Positions 1 through 9,600 of a DNA stretch of 30,000 nt are shown one piece after another. The stretch spans positions 7,212,219 to 7,242,218 of the forward strand of contig CM022676.1 in the NCBI GenBank assembly GCA_012295275.1. Reading direction: 5' to 3'. The DNA is from Chrysomallon squamiferum. Its lineage: Eukaryota; Mollusca; Gastropoda; Neomphalida; Peltospiridae. Position 1 is the stretch's first letter. Each line of letters opens with the position of its first letter. The notes under the pieces were generated by a model. That model was not told the origin of the DNA, did no database searches, and saw only the letters and a program-made list of their open reading frames with translations. A program made the position numbers and the translations under genes.

Positions 1-101
1 AATTACCTTGTTAAGACTTGCTTATTGGAAAGCAGTATTCTTCTTCAGCCAATCTCTTTGTAGATTAAATGGAACGCCATGCTCCAAGAGACATTAATTC
101 C

Positions 102-126
102 ATTTGCATGCTTTGTTGCGATTGTT
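102..126. promoter_or_regulatory. POU octamer next to two SOX-type cores
   Basis: ATTTGCAT, a perfect POU octamer, lies at 102-109. CTTTGTT (SOX core, minus orientation) follows at 111-117 and ATTGTT (SOX core, minus orientation) at 121-126. POU and SOX factors are known to bind adjacent sites in animal enhancers. The spacing and orientation here are not those of the classic Oct4-Sox2 composite, so this is a motif cluster, not a demonstrated element. Confidence 0.3.
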
Positions 127-203
127 AATTAAGTGCGCTTATTATGGGAAAAACTGTTTGTTCATGTCGTTTTCATGTTGCCATCAAAATGACTTTTTGC
201 AGT

Positions 204-214
204 GCATTCTGGGA
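204..214 (-). promoter_or_regulatory. SPH/Staf (ZNF143-type) core motif
   Basis: GCATTCTGGGA is the exact reverse complement of TCCCAGAATGC, the core of the vertebrate Staf/ZNF143 binding site. Three looser matches occur in the window (2107-2117, 9668-9678, 20335-20346), all in complex sequence rather than in repeats. Whether the source organism uses this motif is unknown. Confidence 0.3.
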
Positions 215-338
215 TTGATTTTTCTTCCTCGTCGCTGTTTGATTTCTGTGCGTAATAACATATTGGCGATGATGGCAGCAGTTGCAAAGAAAAGGGACCT
301 CTGAATGGCATAGGGTTTCACTTCCAAACAGCCACCAT

Positions 339-445
339 TTTTAATTTTGAATAATGGCGACCTCAAAATGGATCTTTGTTGGTCTCTGTAGGTTTTAATT
401 TTGAGTAATAGCATCCTAAAAATGGATATCATTGGTCTCTGTAGG
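339..445 (+). repeat. Two-copy tandem duplication, about 53-54 bp unit
   Basis: The block TTTTAATTTTGA at 339-350 recurs at 393-404, and GGTCTCTGTAGG at 381-392 recurs at 434-445. The copies differ at several internal positions (ATGGCGACCTC against ATAGCATCCTA), so the duplication is not recent. A third copy begins with TTTTAA after 445 but decays at once. Confidence 0.85.
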
Positions 446-738
446 TTTTAAAACAAAATTAAGATTCTCTTTTTTTTTGACTAATTTTTTTCAGTAATTT
501 TTGTTCTAACACTTTGAAGATGGGATTTGAAACATGTTTGACAATTTCGTGAAATAAACTCTCTGTTTGTGTTAGGGCATTGACTTAACTGAAGGAAGCT
601 TTCAAAACTCGATAAAATTCGCAGGAAAAAACTTCAGAAAAAAAAAAAACTTAGCAGTGAAAAAGGTCAATAAATTCAGCATCCAATAAAATGCCCAAAC
701 TGTCGCTTAGCTGTTTTAAGAACATCTCGAGAACCACA

Positions 739-771
<33 letters not shown>

Positions 772-870
772 CTTTTCTTCTATTTTAAATTTTATTTAAT
801 TCTTCTCCATTTTTTTTTTTTTTTTTTTTTACCTTCTTTCAGTAAAGAGTTCCACATTCCCAGCATTCCT
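446..870. repeat. AT-rich DNA with long poly(A) and poly(T) tracts
   Basis: This stretch holds no gene. A run of 28 A lies at 742-769 and a run of 21 T at 810-830, with shorter A and T runs around them. The A and T runs are complementary and only 40 bp apart, so the segment could fold back on itself. The apparent peptide here (runs of lysine and phenylalanine) is just translated homopolymer. Confidence 0.8.
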
Positions 871-1211
871 GGTTTTTTTCCAACTCTTTATTAAATTAAT
901 CCCGTTCCGCCGATATTCCAAATTTAGATTTACTCTGTATAATTAAATGTCTGATTTATTAACGTTAATTCAACACAGACGCGTTGATTGGATTGGACGA
1001 TTCATCACGGCTTGGTTTAACTCGCCCGGCTTGATAAAACACTCGTCAAACACAGCGAGCAGGATCAACTTGTTTGTCTGTGACACACGTTGAGGCCTGT
1101 TTCCAGTCGTTGATGCCTATTTGAACGCGTTGATGCCTATTTGAACGCATTGCTACAACAACTGATTCGATTAGAATGATGCAAACAAAACACAAGTGTG
1201 TGACATGGTGA

Positions 1212-1213
<2 letters not shown>
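871..1213. other. Complex, CpG-containing island
   Basis: Unlike its flanks this segment has several CpG dinucleotides (CGTTCCGCCG near 904, CTCGCCCGGC near 1021, GCGTTGATG near 1128) and no simple repeat apart from the 20-bp tandem described separately. No coding frame is recognisable. It could be a small constrained element or simply unique DNA. Confidence 0.4.
1088..1147 (+). repeat. 20-bp tandem repeat, three copies
   Basis: The unit CGTTGATGCCTATTTGAACG occurs exactly at 1108-1127 and 1128-1147. A diverged copy starting CGTTGAGGCCTGTTT precedes it at 1088-1107, and the stub CATTG follows. Two identical copies beside a diverged one suggest a recent single duplication within an older repeat. 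Confidence 0.9.
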
Positions 1214-1244
<31 letters not shown>

Positions 1245-1315
1245 CCTAATCAAAAATTAATAATTTATTCAAGGCAAAATGCAGAGAGGAAAGAAAAGAT
1301 TTTTTAGAATGAAAG

Positions 1316-1347
<32 letters not shown>
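1214..1347. repeat. Poly(T) and poly(A) pair flanking 83 bp
   Basis: A run of 26 T at 1214-1239 is followed, after 83 bp of AT-rich sequence, by a run of 25 A at 1323-1347. The two runs form an inverted repeat that could pair in single-stranded DNA or RNA. No coding content is visible between them. Confidence 0.85.
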
Positions 1348-1571
1348 TGAATTTTGTTAATGCTCATGGTTATCAATTTAAAAGTTTTGTTTGATTATGT
1401 AGAAAGAGTTTGTTAATCATTTTAAGACTGTGTTTAATAATGTTTACATGCATGCAAGTATTTTTTAAATTATAATTTGTATTTGTAAATTGATCAAATG
1501 TCTGTTTAAAATAGAAAAAAAAATGACAGAACTGATCAAGTACATATATTTTAGAAAAGGTTGTTAACACC

Positions 1572-1574
<3 letters not shown>
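1348..1574. other. AT-rich DNA without recognisable features
   Basis: This is AT-rich non-coding sequence. A short minus-strand open frame covers most of it but its composition (F, L, N, K, H) is what random AT-rich DNA gives. Confidence 0.5.

Positions 1575-1656
<82 letters not shown>
1575..1656 (+). repeat. (GA)n microsatellite, 41 perfect copies
   Basis: An uninterrupted GA dinucleotide tract of 82 bp. A perfect purine/pyrimidine mirror tract of this length can adopt triplex (H-DNA) structure under suitable conditions. It is in the opposite orientation to the four (CT)n tracts between 12.6 and 18.1 kb. Confidence 0.97.
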
Positions 1657-1658
<2 letters not shown>

Positions 1659-1717
1659 CTTGTTTTCTAATTAAAAATTTGTTTGTAGAGAATTAATAAA
1701 TTGTTATTCATACTGAG

Positions 1718-1749
<32 letters not shown>

Positions 1750-1792
1750 AGAAACATACACACATATACAGAGAGAAACATACACACATAAC
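1718..1792 (+). repeat. (CA)n followed by a 24-bp tandem repeat
   Basis: A CA tract runs from 1718 to 1746. It grades into two copies of a 24-bp unit at 1745-1768 and 1769-1792; each reads CAGAGAGAAACATACACACA and then differs only in its last bases (TATA against TAAC). The unit mixes GA and CA motifs and probably arose from the microsatellite itself. Confidence 0.9.
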
Positions 1793-1805
1793 CCAAAGAA
1801 ACACG

Positions 1806-1940
1806 TCTATATTAACATTTTCTCTCAGTTTCAAAACAGACAAAGAAAGAGGTTTCTATGAATTATACATACAACATCTATATTCACCATTTCTCTCATC
1901 GAATCAACAATCAGATGGAATTTTTATGAATTATATATAC
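1806..1940 (+). repeat. Diverged tandem duplication, about 70 bp unit
   Basis: TCTATATT occurs at 1806-1813 and 1877-1884, followed in each copy by a TTCTCTC block, an A-rich stretch and TATGAATTATA (1857 and 1925). The offset is 68-71 bp. Many substitutions separate the copies. Confidence 0.65.
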
Positions 1941-2284
1941 CTACAGACACAATTAATTGTGCGGGCGATTGAATTAACAGCAGCTACTACTACGTCTGAG
2001 TATAGGTAATTGAATTGACGATGCTCACGTTGACGTGTGTAAATAAAATATTCTAACAGAACGTTCCGGATTATCGTCATTTTAAGATATTGGCATCCTT
2101 CCCTTTGCATTGTGGGATAAAACCGTTTATTTACATCAGCTAATGACAAATATTAAATATGTCACAGGGCGAGATATTTTCGATATTTTTTTTTGTTTCT
2201 CGAGATGTTTGGTTTTCACATAATTCTAAAACTGAAATTTCTGATGCGTGCTTGCTTCAGTAAGGTTTATTTAATAAAGGGCTG
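1941..2284. other. Mostly unique AT-rich sequence
   Basis: No gene or simple repeat is seen. A short open frame on each strand crosses this stretch without resembling a known protein. An SPH-like core, GCATTGTGGGA, lies at 2107-2117 (reverse of TCCCACAATGC). Confidence 0.4.
2107..2117 (-). promoter_or_regulatory. SPH/Staf-like core motif
   Basis: GCATTGTGGGA differs by one base from the core seen at 204-214. It is a motif match only. Confidence 0.2.
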
Positions 2285-2640
2285 ATATTAAGTGATTGTT
2301 TAATATGTGGGTTTTATTGGAATGTTATTTAATATCAGATGATGTTAGGGTCTTATTAACTGTTGAAAGTGCAACTGTATTTAATACTGTGTGATATTGT
2401 TACTGTGTTGTTTAATACTGACTGGTATTATATTGTCTAATATTGGGTGATAAAATCCAGTTTTAAATTTAATTTTCAGCGATATTAGAATTTTATGTGA
2501 TCCTGAGTGACATTTTAATGTTTAATGTCAGATGATATTAATTTCAGTTTTTAAATGCTACTGTAATTTTAATATCCATTTTATTACAAATTTATGTATA
2601 ATTTGGGTGATATAACTTTATTTATTATTTGTCATTTTAA
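2285..2640 (+). repeat. Degenerate AT-rich minisatellite, TTTAATACTG core
   Basis: A loose core of TTTAATAYYG followed by GTGATATTA recurs at about 2300, 2328, 2380, 2411, 2436 and 2520, at irregular spacing of roughly 25-85 bp. Related copies reappear at 2940-2990 and 3180-3260 (TTATTTAATACCG near 3204). The array is old: no two units match closely. Stops occur in every frame. Confidence 0.55.
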
Positions 2641-2740
2641 AACATTAAGTTTTATCACTGATATTATGTTATCAAACATTTCCTTTATGATAATATGATT
2701 AAATATTTGTGACATATCATAGTTTAACCTTGTACCATAA

Positions 2741-2756
2741 TGGATGTATGTGTATG

Positions 2757-2828
<72 letters not shown>

Positions 2829-2846
2829 AAAACACACACACACATA
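2741..2846 (+). repeat. Compound microsatellite TGTA / TA / TATATG / CA
   Basis: In order: a short (TGTA)n stretch ending near 2762, a (TA)n run to about 2789, six copies of TATATG to about 2828, then (CA)n from 2832 to 2845. Each motif is a one-step change from its neighbour, which fits growth by slippage and point mutation. Confidence 0.95.
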
Positions 2847-3046
2847 TTATTTTTTAACCATTCATTATTGAGTAATCTAATATTTTTAATTACTGGCAGA
2901 CAAAACAATTTTATTAAATTTGTTAAACTGACACTTTTAGTATTAGAAATTATATAACATTTTTGAATACTGGGTAAAACATAAAAACTGCTGATAAGAC
3001 AACCCTTTCAAAAACTCAGTAAATATTACATATTCATTTTTTTTTG
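2847..3046. other. AT-rich DNA with traces of the TTTAATACTG repeat
   Basis: AT-rich, no gene. ATTTTTGAATACTGGGTAAA near 2960 looks like a decayed unit of the minisatellite at 2285-2640. Confidence 0.4.

Positions 3047-3078
<32 letters not shown>
3047..3078 (+). repeat. (TCA)n trinucleotide microsatellite
   Basis: About ten uninterrupted TCA copies (a poly-methionine frame on the minus strand, which is an artefact of the repeat). A similar but interrupted tract lies at 28917-28963. Confidence 0.95.
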
Positions 3079-3260
3079 TTTGTGCAGCCATAGTGTCTGT
3101 TACTGGACAAAAGCCTCAGGATACTGTTACAACATAATAAATACTGCACAACAATAAAAACCATATAACATTACAATGTCATTTCATACTGAACAATATT
3201 ATAATGTTATTTAATACCGAGTCACGTTAAAACTAGTACTCAGTGCATCACGACATTGTA
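3079..3260 (+). repeat. Further degenerate units of the TTTAATACTG repeat
   Basis: Phrases such as ATAACATTACAATGTCATTT, AATGTTATTTAATACCGAGT and GTAACATTATTTAACG follow each other at about 35-60 bp. They share the core of the 2285-2640 array, so that array probably once ran through to here and was split by microsatellites. Confidence 0.45.
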
Positions 3261-3432
3261 ACATTATTTAACGTGTGTTATATTCAGCATATCAAACGAG
3301 CGACGGTGACTTATTACGTTGTAACAGATATTCCATGGATGTCATCATTATTATATTTAATACGCACAGCACCTGTCTGGTTTCTCGCTGGATATTTAAT
3401 TAATAAGCTGCAGGTATCGAAAGAGCAATACA

Positions 3433-3456
3433 TCACACTTCGAGAGACAAGTGTGA
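3433..3456. repeat. Perfect inverted repeat, 8-bp arms, 8-nt loop
   Basis: TCACACTT at 3433-3440 and AAGTGTGA at 3449-3456 are exact reverse complements separated by CGAGAGAC. Only 9 bp separate it from the next inverted repeat. Confidence 0.75.
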
Positions 3457-3465
3457 TAATAGGAA

Positions 3466-3485
3466 TATTTCACTTTCGTGAAATA
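3466..3485. promoter_or_regulatory. Perfect 8-bp hairpin containing an ISRE-type sequence
   Basis: TATTTCAC at 3466-3473 and GTGAAATA at 3478-3485 pair exactly across a TTTC loop. On the minus strand the 3468-3477 segment reads GAAAGTGAAA, which fits the GAAANNGAAA consensus of interferon regulatory factors. Molluscs are known to have IRF proteins. Use of this site is not shown. Confidence 0.4.
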
Positions 3486-3640
3486 CGAGCGAAAAGTGGA
3501 TCGTGGTGCAAATACGGAATGGTTGTAAATTGTTCTGATGAGGATCCCCCCCCCCCTCACCATCCCACCTCACCACCCCTCGTAATGTTCTTTAGTAATT
3601 CAACTCCAGGAAAAAATTGTCTAATCTCGTGTTAAATGGC

Positions 3641-3680
3641 ATCAGGTTATGTTTTATGAGATTTTTTTAAATTTATTTTT

Positions 3681-3720
<40 letters not shown>

Positions 3721-4060
3721 ATTAATAAATGGCTGCTTTTAATTTAATTTTCACATTGTCAGTTTGAGTTTGTAATGACATTGTTGGTCTATTATTGAAA
3801 TAATAACATTTTTTTTTTTTTTTTTTTTTTTTCACCTGGCATGTTTCGGTTCATTATTGTAATAATAACAAAAAGTTTTTTTCTTTGGTTTTAATTCTCT
3901 AGCTCACTTAAATTGATGCAGATAATGAAAGGATGTCTGTTTTAAACTCAGTTTGACTCACTTTATTTAATTAATTATTATCTACTTGACAGACATGTGG
4001 GGCTTTTTTTTTTTGTCATCATTTATTTTTTTCTTTAGCTTTTCAAACAGTTTCATTAAC
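3641..4060. repeat. T-rich DNA with long poly(T) tracts
   Basis: There is no gene. Runs of 32 T (3683-3714) and 24 T (3809-3832) dominate, with shorter T runs near 4008 and 4021. Confidence 0.8.
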
Positions 4061-4860
4061 TAGTCACAATTTTGACTTCTGTGTATAGGAACTGCTACCC
4101 AAATCACAATTTTGACTCATGCTATGTTTAAAGTGACTGCTACAGAAATCACAATTTTGACCATTTCTGAACCTACAGTGAATACTTTGCGTGTAGGATC
4201 AACTACAGAACAAAACATTTGTATCTTGCCTCTGTATCTATGGTAACTATTACAGAAATCACAATTTTGACTTCTCCTATATTTATTGTGATTGCTACAG
4301 AAATCACAATGTTGACCACTTCTGTACCTTTAGGATCTACTACAGATATTATTTAACAAATTTTATGTAGGATCTACTACAGAAATGTCTTGCCTGGTAT
4401 CTATTATAGAAATCACAATTTTGACTTTTCCTACAACTGCAGTGACCATAATAAACACAATTTTTGACTTGTAAGTTGTCATTATAGCAGTTATGATTTT
4501 GACTTTTCCTTTACTCAAATGATCTTTATAGAAATAATCATGATTTTGACTTCTATTACGTATTTAGTGACTTTAATATTCATAATTCTGACTCCTATAA
4601 CCTCTAGTGACTGCTTCAGAAGATGAAATTTTTAGCTTTTTATATATCTATAGTAATTACTAGTGACTACGATAAAAATCACTATCCCCTGTGTCTTCAG
4701 TGACAATAGTTTTGTCATTATTTTAATGTTTTGTAAATCTGTATTTAGTGGTAAAGAAGTCACAACTTTGACTTTTTACATACTTAGTGACTACAGTAGA
4801 GATCACTATTTTGACTACTTATGAACATATAGTGACAGCTTTGGAAATCACAACAAATGA
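4061..4860 (+). repeat. Old minisatellite, about 45-bp unit with higher-order pattern
   Basis: The core TACAGAAATCACAATTTTGA recurs exactly or nearly so. TCACAAT anchors fall at 4064, 4104, 4149, 4259, 4304 and 4413, giving spacings of 40, 45, 110, 45 and 109. The alternating 45 and 110 indicates a higher-order unit near 155 bp, with a second module reading GTAGGATCTACTACAG between. Copies are increasingly diverged towards 4860. All frames contain stops. Confidence 0.8.
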
Positions 4861-5440
4861 AGTTATAACAGAATCTCTGGTTTAGTGATAAATACATCTA
4901 GTTACAGCACTGTCTCTGATATAATGAATCACATTTTGAACACTCCAGTACAGTACTTATTTCTGCTTCTACCTTAGTTAAAAAAGAGTTATTTTAGAAG
5001 TTATAATACATCTAGTTACAACAGAGTCTCTGGTTTAATGTATCACATTTTCAATAGTCCAATAAAATGTCTGGATGTCATCTACTTCTACAATAGTTCA
5101 AAGTTTTATTTTAAAAGTCATAACACCTCTAGTTTTAACAGACTTTGTGGTACGTCATGTCACATTTTCAACAATCCAGTATATAGCATGAGTATCATCT
5201 ACTTCTACCATAGTTCAGATTATTTGTGTTTATATAAAATCTCAATACATCTAGTTATAACAGAATCTCTGATCTGTCATATCACATTTTCAACAGTTCA
5301 GTACAATGACTGGGTATCATCTACTTCTGTCATAGTTCAAAGCTTTACTTCAGAAGTCAGAATACATCTAGTTACAGTAGAATCTCTGGTATCACATTTT
5401 CATCTGCTCAGTACAGCAGTATCTGGCTATTATCTACATT
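4861..5440 (+). repeat. 117-bp minisatellite array (family A), about five units
   Basis: The anchor CTAGTTATAACAGAATCTCT or a close variant lies at about 4861, 4900, 5014, 5131, 5253 and 5370, so full units are 114-122 bp. Each unit then has TCACATTTTCAACAGTCCAG, GGGTATCATCTACTTCT, ATAGTTCAAAG and a TTTACTTYAGAAGTCATA segment. Units differ at roughly one position in five by eye. The same unit recurs inverted at 18664-18912 and direct at 25565-25775 and 26748-26880. Open frames across it are chance products and have no known relatives. Confidence 0.88.
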
Positions 5441-6540
5441 AATAGATTGTTAAATGAGAAAAAAAAAGATTTGAATGGTTTGTCATTTGAGTTCATTGAC
5501 ACATGATTATAAGTCATTGCAAGTTAATTATCAGTTGTCGGAGAAAATTCAAACCTGCCAGACAAATGTAATTGTCCAATGTCACTGGATATTTAAAAGT
5601 GAAAAAGTAAAAATAAAATGGGATTTGAAGGTTAATACTGGAAATTCAGACACGTCGTAACCTCCATGTTTTATTGATTTCAAAAAAAAAAAATTAAATT
5701 AAAAAATAAAGTAAAAATCGATTTGAATTTCTCAACATTAATAAGCTTTGTATTTTTTTTTTTTTTTAATTTCAATTTTTTAAATTTAATTTTATTTAAT
5801 TTTATTATTTATTTTATTTTATTTATTTATTTATTTTTCTTTCTATGGTTTAACATCATGATTTTTTTTTTTTTGTTGCTTTTTTTGTTTTGTTTTTTAA
5901 CCCTCATTTAACTTCATCTGTTTTGATTTTTTTGTCTTCACTTTTTTTTTTTTCTATAACTTTTTTTTTTTTTTTTTTTTTTCATAATATAAAATCTTGT
6001 TTGGGCTTTCTCCCAACTTAGCTTCCTGTGACAGTTTCAATTTAGAGTTATCTTTTCTTTGAGTTTTTGTGTCAGTCAATGTTGAAATGATTGCTGGAGT
6101 AAAAGGCCACATTTAAAATTGAATTACATGAGCAGAGCTTCGGTTTGTTTTCTAAGAACATCGATTGGTTTAATCAAATCTTTCTGACAATAAAATAAAC
6201 ACCAAATGAATTTCTTTTTCTTTTTTTTTTTTTTTCTCTCTTTTTGGGGAGTTAAAGAGATAAAATAGAAAGTTCAACAATTTATTGCATTTTTTTTTTT
6301 CTGTAAAGTTTAATTTTATTTGCAAGTTTGATGTTTTTATTTTTATTTAAATTGTATTTGGATGTTTTAAAACATGAATTTAAACATTTTAGTTTATCTT
6401 CTTTTTTTTTCTTTTTTTTGAAAGGTCAAATAAGAGAAAAAACAGAGAGAGAGAGAGAGAATTTAAGTTACATATCTTAAATATAAAAAAAATTTTTTTT
6501 GTAAAATAGTAGAAAGAAGAAGAACTAAATTAATAAACTA
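5441..6540. other. T-rich and AT-rich DNA, no gene
   Basis: The segment is strongly T-biased on the plus strand. T runs lie at 5942-5953, 5961-5982 and 6221-6235, with ATTT/TTTA low-complexity stretches at 5775-5840 and a short (GA)n at 6443-6460. A short unique portion at 6000-6200 shows nothing recognisable. The phenylalanine-rich frame at 5723-5911 is translated poly(T). Confidence 0.7.
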
Positions 6541-6551
6541 AAATAATAATG

Positions 6552-6585
<34 letters not shown>

Positions 6586-6835
6586 GTAATAGTAATAGTA
6601 GTAGTAATAGTAATAGTAATAGTAATAGTAATAGTAATAGTAGTAGTAGTAGTAATAGTAGTCATTATAACATTAAAAATAATAATTATTATGATTGATT
6701 TACTGATTGTTGTTGTTGTAGTTGTTGTTACAGCAGCAGTAATCATTCTAACAAAAACAGTAATAAAAGTAATACACAGTGAACGATGTAGTAGGAGTTG
6801 TAGCAGTAGTTGTAGTTGAGTAGTAGTGGTAAACA
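6541..6835 (+). repeat. TAA/TAG triplet repeat region
   Basis: TAA repeats (6556-6583) pass into mixed TAG/TAA repeats up to about 6662. Degenerate TGT, AGT and CAG triplets with a few unique bases continue to about 6835. The same triplet style recurs at 10981-11372 and 11415-11550, and in reverse complement as TAC repeats at 8760-9290 and 29131-29260. Confidence 0.9.
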
Positions 6836-6855
6836 CTGTTCCTCTGTCCCCTAAA

Positions 6856-6911
6856 GCCAAATATTGCCAAATATTACCCAGAATATTACCCAGAATATTA
6901 CCCAGAATATT
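6856..6911 (+). repeat. 10-bp x2 then 12-bp x3 tandem repeats
   Basis: GCCAAATATT occurs twice at 6856-6875, followed by three exact copies of ACCCAGAATATT at 6876-6911. The two motifs look related (shared AATATT), suggesting stepwise growth with a change of unit length. Confidence 0.92.
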
Positions 6912-8162
<1,251 letters not shown>

Positions 8163-8272
8163 TTTTGAAGCTGAAATTAAATTGAAGCTGATTGGTTGGT
8201 TTTGAAGATGAAGTTAGAATGAATCTGATTGGTTGGTTTTGAAGATGATGTTAGAATGAATCTGATTGGTTG
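8163..8272 (+). repeat. 37-bp tandem repeat, three copies, each with an NF-Y-type site
   Basis: Units lie at 8163-8199, 8200-8236 and 8237-8272. Units 2 and 3 are nearly identical; unit 1 is diverged in its middle. All three keep CTGATTGGTT (8188-8197, 8225-8234, 8262-8271), the reverse of AACCAATCAG, a full match to the NF-Y CCAAT-box consensus. The sites are exactly 37 bp apart, with the site preserved in the otherwise diverged unit. Confidence 0.88.
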
Positions 8273-8569
8273 TTATGAAGTTGACAGCCCGTCACATTTC
8301 TGAACATTATTAAATTAGTTTTCTGTCTGAAATTAGTTCCAAGTCTTTATTAATTATTTTATTAATTTCGTAAACTCAATAGCACGATATGATGTCCATT
8401 TTTTTTTTTTTTTTTTCTTTATCTTCTTCTTGTTCTTCTGTTTCTTCTTCTTCATCTTGTTTTTTTCTTTTTTCTTTCTGCGGTTGAATTAAAAGCTAAG
8501 TCACAGAGGTTGAAAACTCTATTGATGACAAGATGTGTTCATTCCTAAAAATTAATATTAAATTTTTAA
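8273..8569. other. AT-rich DNA, no gene
   Basis: A T run at 8399-8416 leads into a TTC-rich stretch to about 8478. The rest shows nothing recognisable. Confidence 0.55.
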
Positions 8570-8631
8570 TTTTTTTTTTTTTTTTTTTTTTTTTTTTGAG
8601 ATTCTTCGGCCAGTAAATTAATAAAGAGAAA

Positions 8632-8666
<35 letters not shown>
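8570..8666. repeat. Poly(T)28 / poly(A)32 inverted pair
   Basis: 28 T at 8570-8597 and 32 A at 8635-8666 are separated by only 37 bp. Transcribed or single-stranded, they could form a stem of up to 28 A-T pairs. Confidence 0.9.
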
Positions 8667-8667
<1 letters not shown>

Positions 8668-8719
8668 GAATTAAAATTGATATAGATTGATAGAGAGAAC
8701 AGCTTGCTATGTTCTACCA

Positions 8720-9290
8720 TTAATTAGTAAAATATTGTAAAAGATTTCTTACCATTTGTTGTTATACTACCATCCACCCTACTACTTTATTATTATGACT
8801 ATTACTATTTACCACCACTACTACCATCTATTATGTTACCACCACTACTACATCTACTGCTAATCCTACTACTACTACCACCACTTTATTAGTGTAACTA
8901 TTAATATTACTACTGCTCTTACTATTACTACTGTAAATTAGTAAAATATTATAAAAGATTTCTTACCATTTATTATATTATCGCTACTACCACTACTACC
9001 ACTGCTACTACAGCTACTACTACTAGTAGTATATCCACTACCAATCCTACTATTACTACTACCACCACTTTATTATTATAACTATTACTATTACTACTGT
9101 TAATTAGTAAAATGTGGTGCAAGATTTTAAAAAATATTATTGCTTTTTTTAAAATTACAACAGTTACTACTACTACTGCTATTACTACTACTACTACTAC
9201 AACTAACTACTACTGCTATTACAGCTACTACTACTAGTAGTAGTATTACTACTGTTACTACTATTACTACTACTACTGCTGCTGCTGTAA
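8720..9290 (+). repeat. Higher-order repeat: TAATTAGTAAAAT head plus TAC-rich tail, three units
   Basis: A head reading TAATTAGTAAAAT or a close variant starts at 8721, 8935 and 9101; the first two heads continue with the shared AAAGATTTCTTACCATTT. Each head is followed by degenerate TAC/TAT/CCA triplets; ACCACCACTTTATTA also recurs in the tails. Unit lengths are about 214, 166 and 190 bp. The head is AT-rich and non-triplet, so this is a compound unit duplicated as a block rather than simple slippage. Confidence 0.85.
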
Positions 9291-9600
9291 AATACAATGT
9301 TATGAACATTTCAGAAATATAAAAATCAACCTTATAAAATGAATTGTTACAGTTTTTTCATACTTCATTATTATTAAAGGTTGGTCATAAGAAGGTTATA
9401 AATTCTCTTTTATATATACAAAATGCATAATGTTTTTTGTTCTTGTGCATCAAAAAGGTGCACTTTCATAAACATTTCAGATTGGCATGATGAGATTAAC
9501 TGTAATAATAATACTAAATAAATAAATAATAATAATAATAATAATAAAAATCAGAGAAAAAAAAAAAATAAATAAAAAATTCATTCCTAAAACATCCACA
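9291..9600. other. AT-rich DNA with an AAT microsatellite
   Basis: An imperfect AAT/AAAT tract runs at 9502-9547 and an A-rich piece at 9558-9580. AACATTTCAGA occurs at 9305 and again near 9472. No gene. Confidence 0.6.

Larger units (their letters stand above)
1..338. other. Complex non-repetitive segment, possible regulatory island
   Basis: This stretch is of mixed base composition and free of simple repeats, unlike most of the window. Short open frames exist on both strands (for example 104-304 on the plus strand) but none resembles a known protein. It holds a POU octamer, two SOX-type cores and an SPH/Staf-type core within about 115 bp. I read it as unique intergenic or intronic DNA; regulatory function is inference only. 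Confidence 0.4.
3261..3640. other. Complex CpG-containing island with hairpins
   Basis: This is less AT-rich than its flanks and has CpG dinucleotides. It contains the longest non-repetitive open frame of the window (plus strand, 3243-3635, 130 codons), but I do not recognise the product. Its first codons lie in the decayed repeat, and its proline run is a C homopolymer at 3546-3556. I therefore do not call a gene. Two perfect inverted repeats lie at 3433-3456 and 3466-3485. Confidence 0.4.

Noticed and set aside
104-432. Overlapping 66- and 82-codon frames on opposite strands
   Set aside because: They have no resemblance to known proteins, and the second runs into the 53-bp duplication.
2342-2352. 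Telomere-like GTTAGGG
   Set aside because: A single isolated occurrence, not a tandem of TTAGGG.
5038-5442. 134-codon frame in the 117-bp array
   Set aside because: It is repeat-derived; other copies of the same unit carry stops in the corresponding frame.
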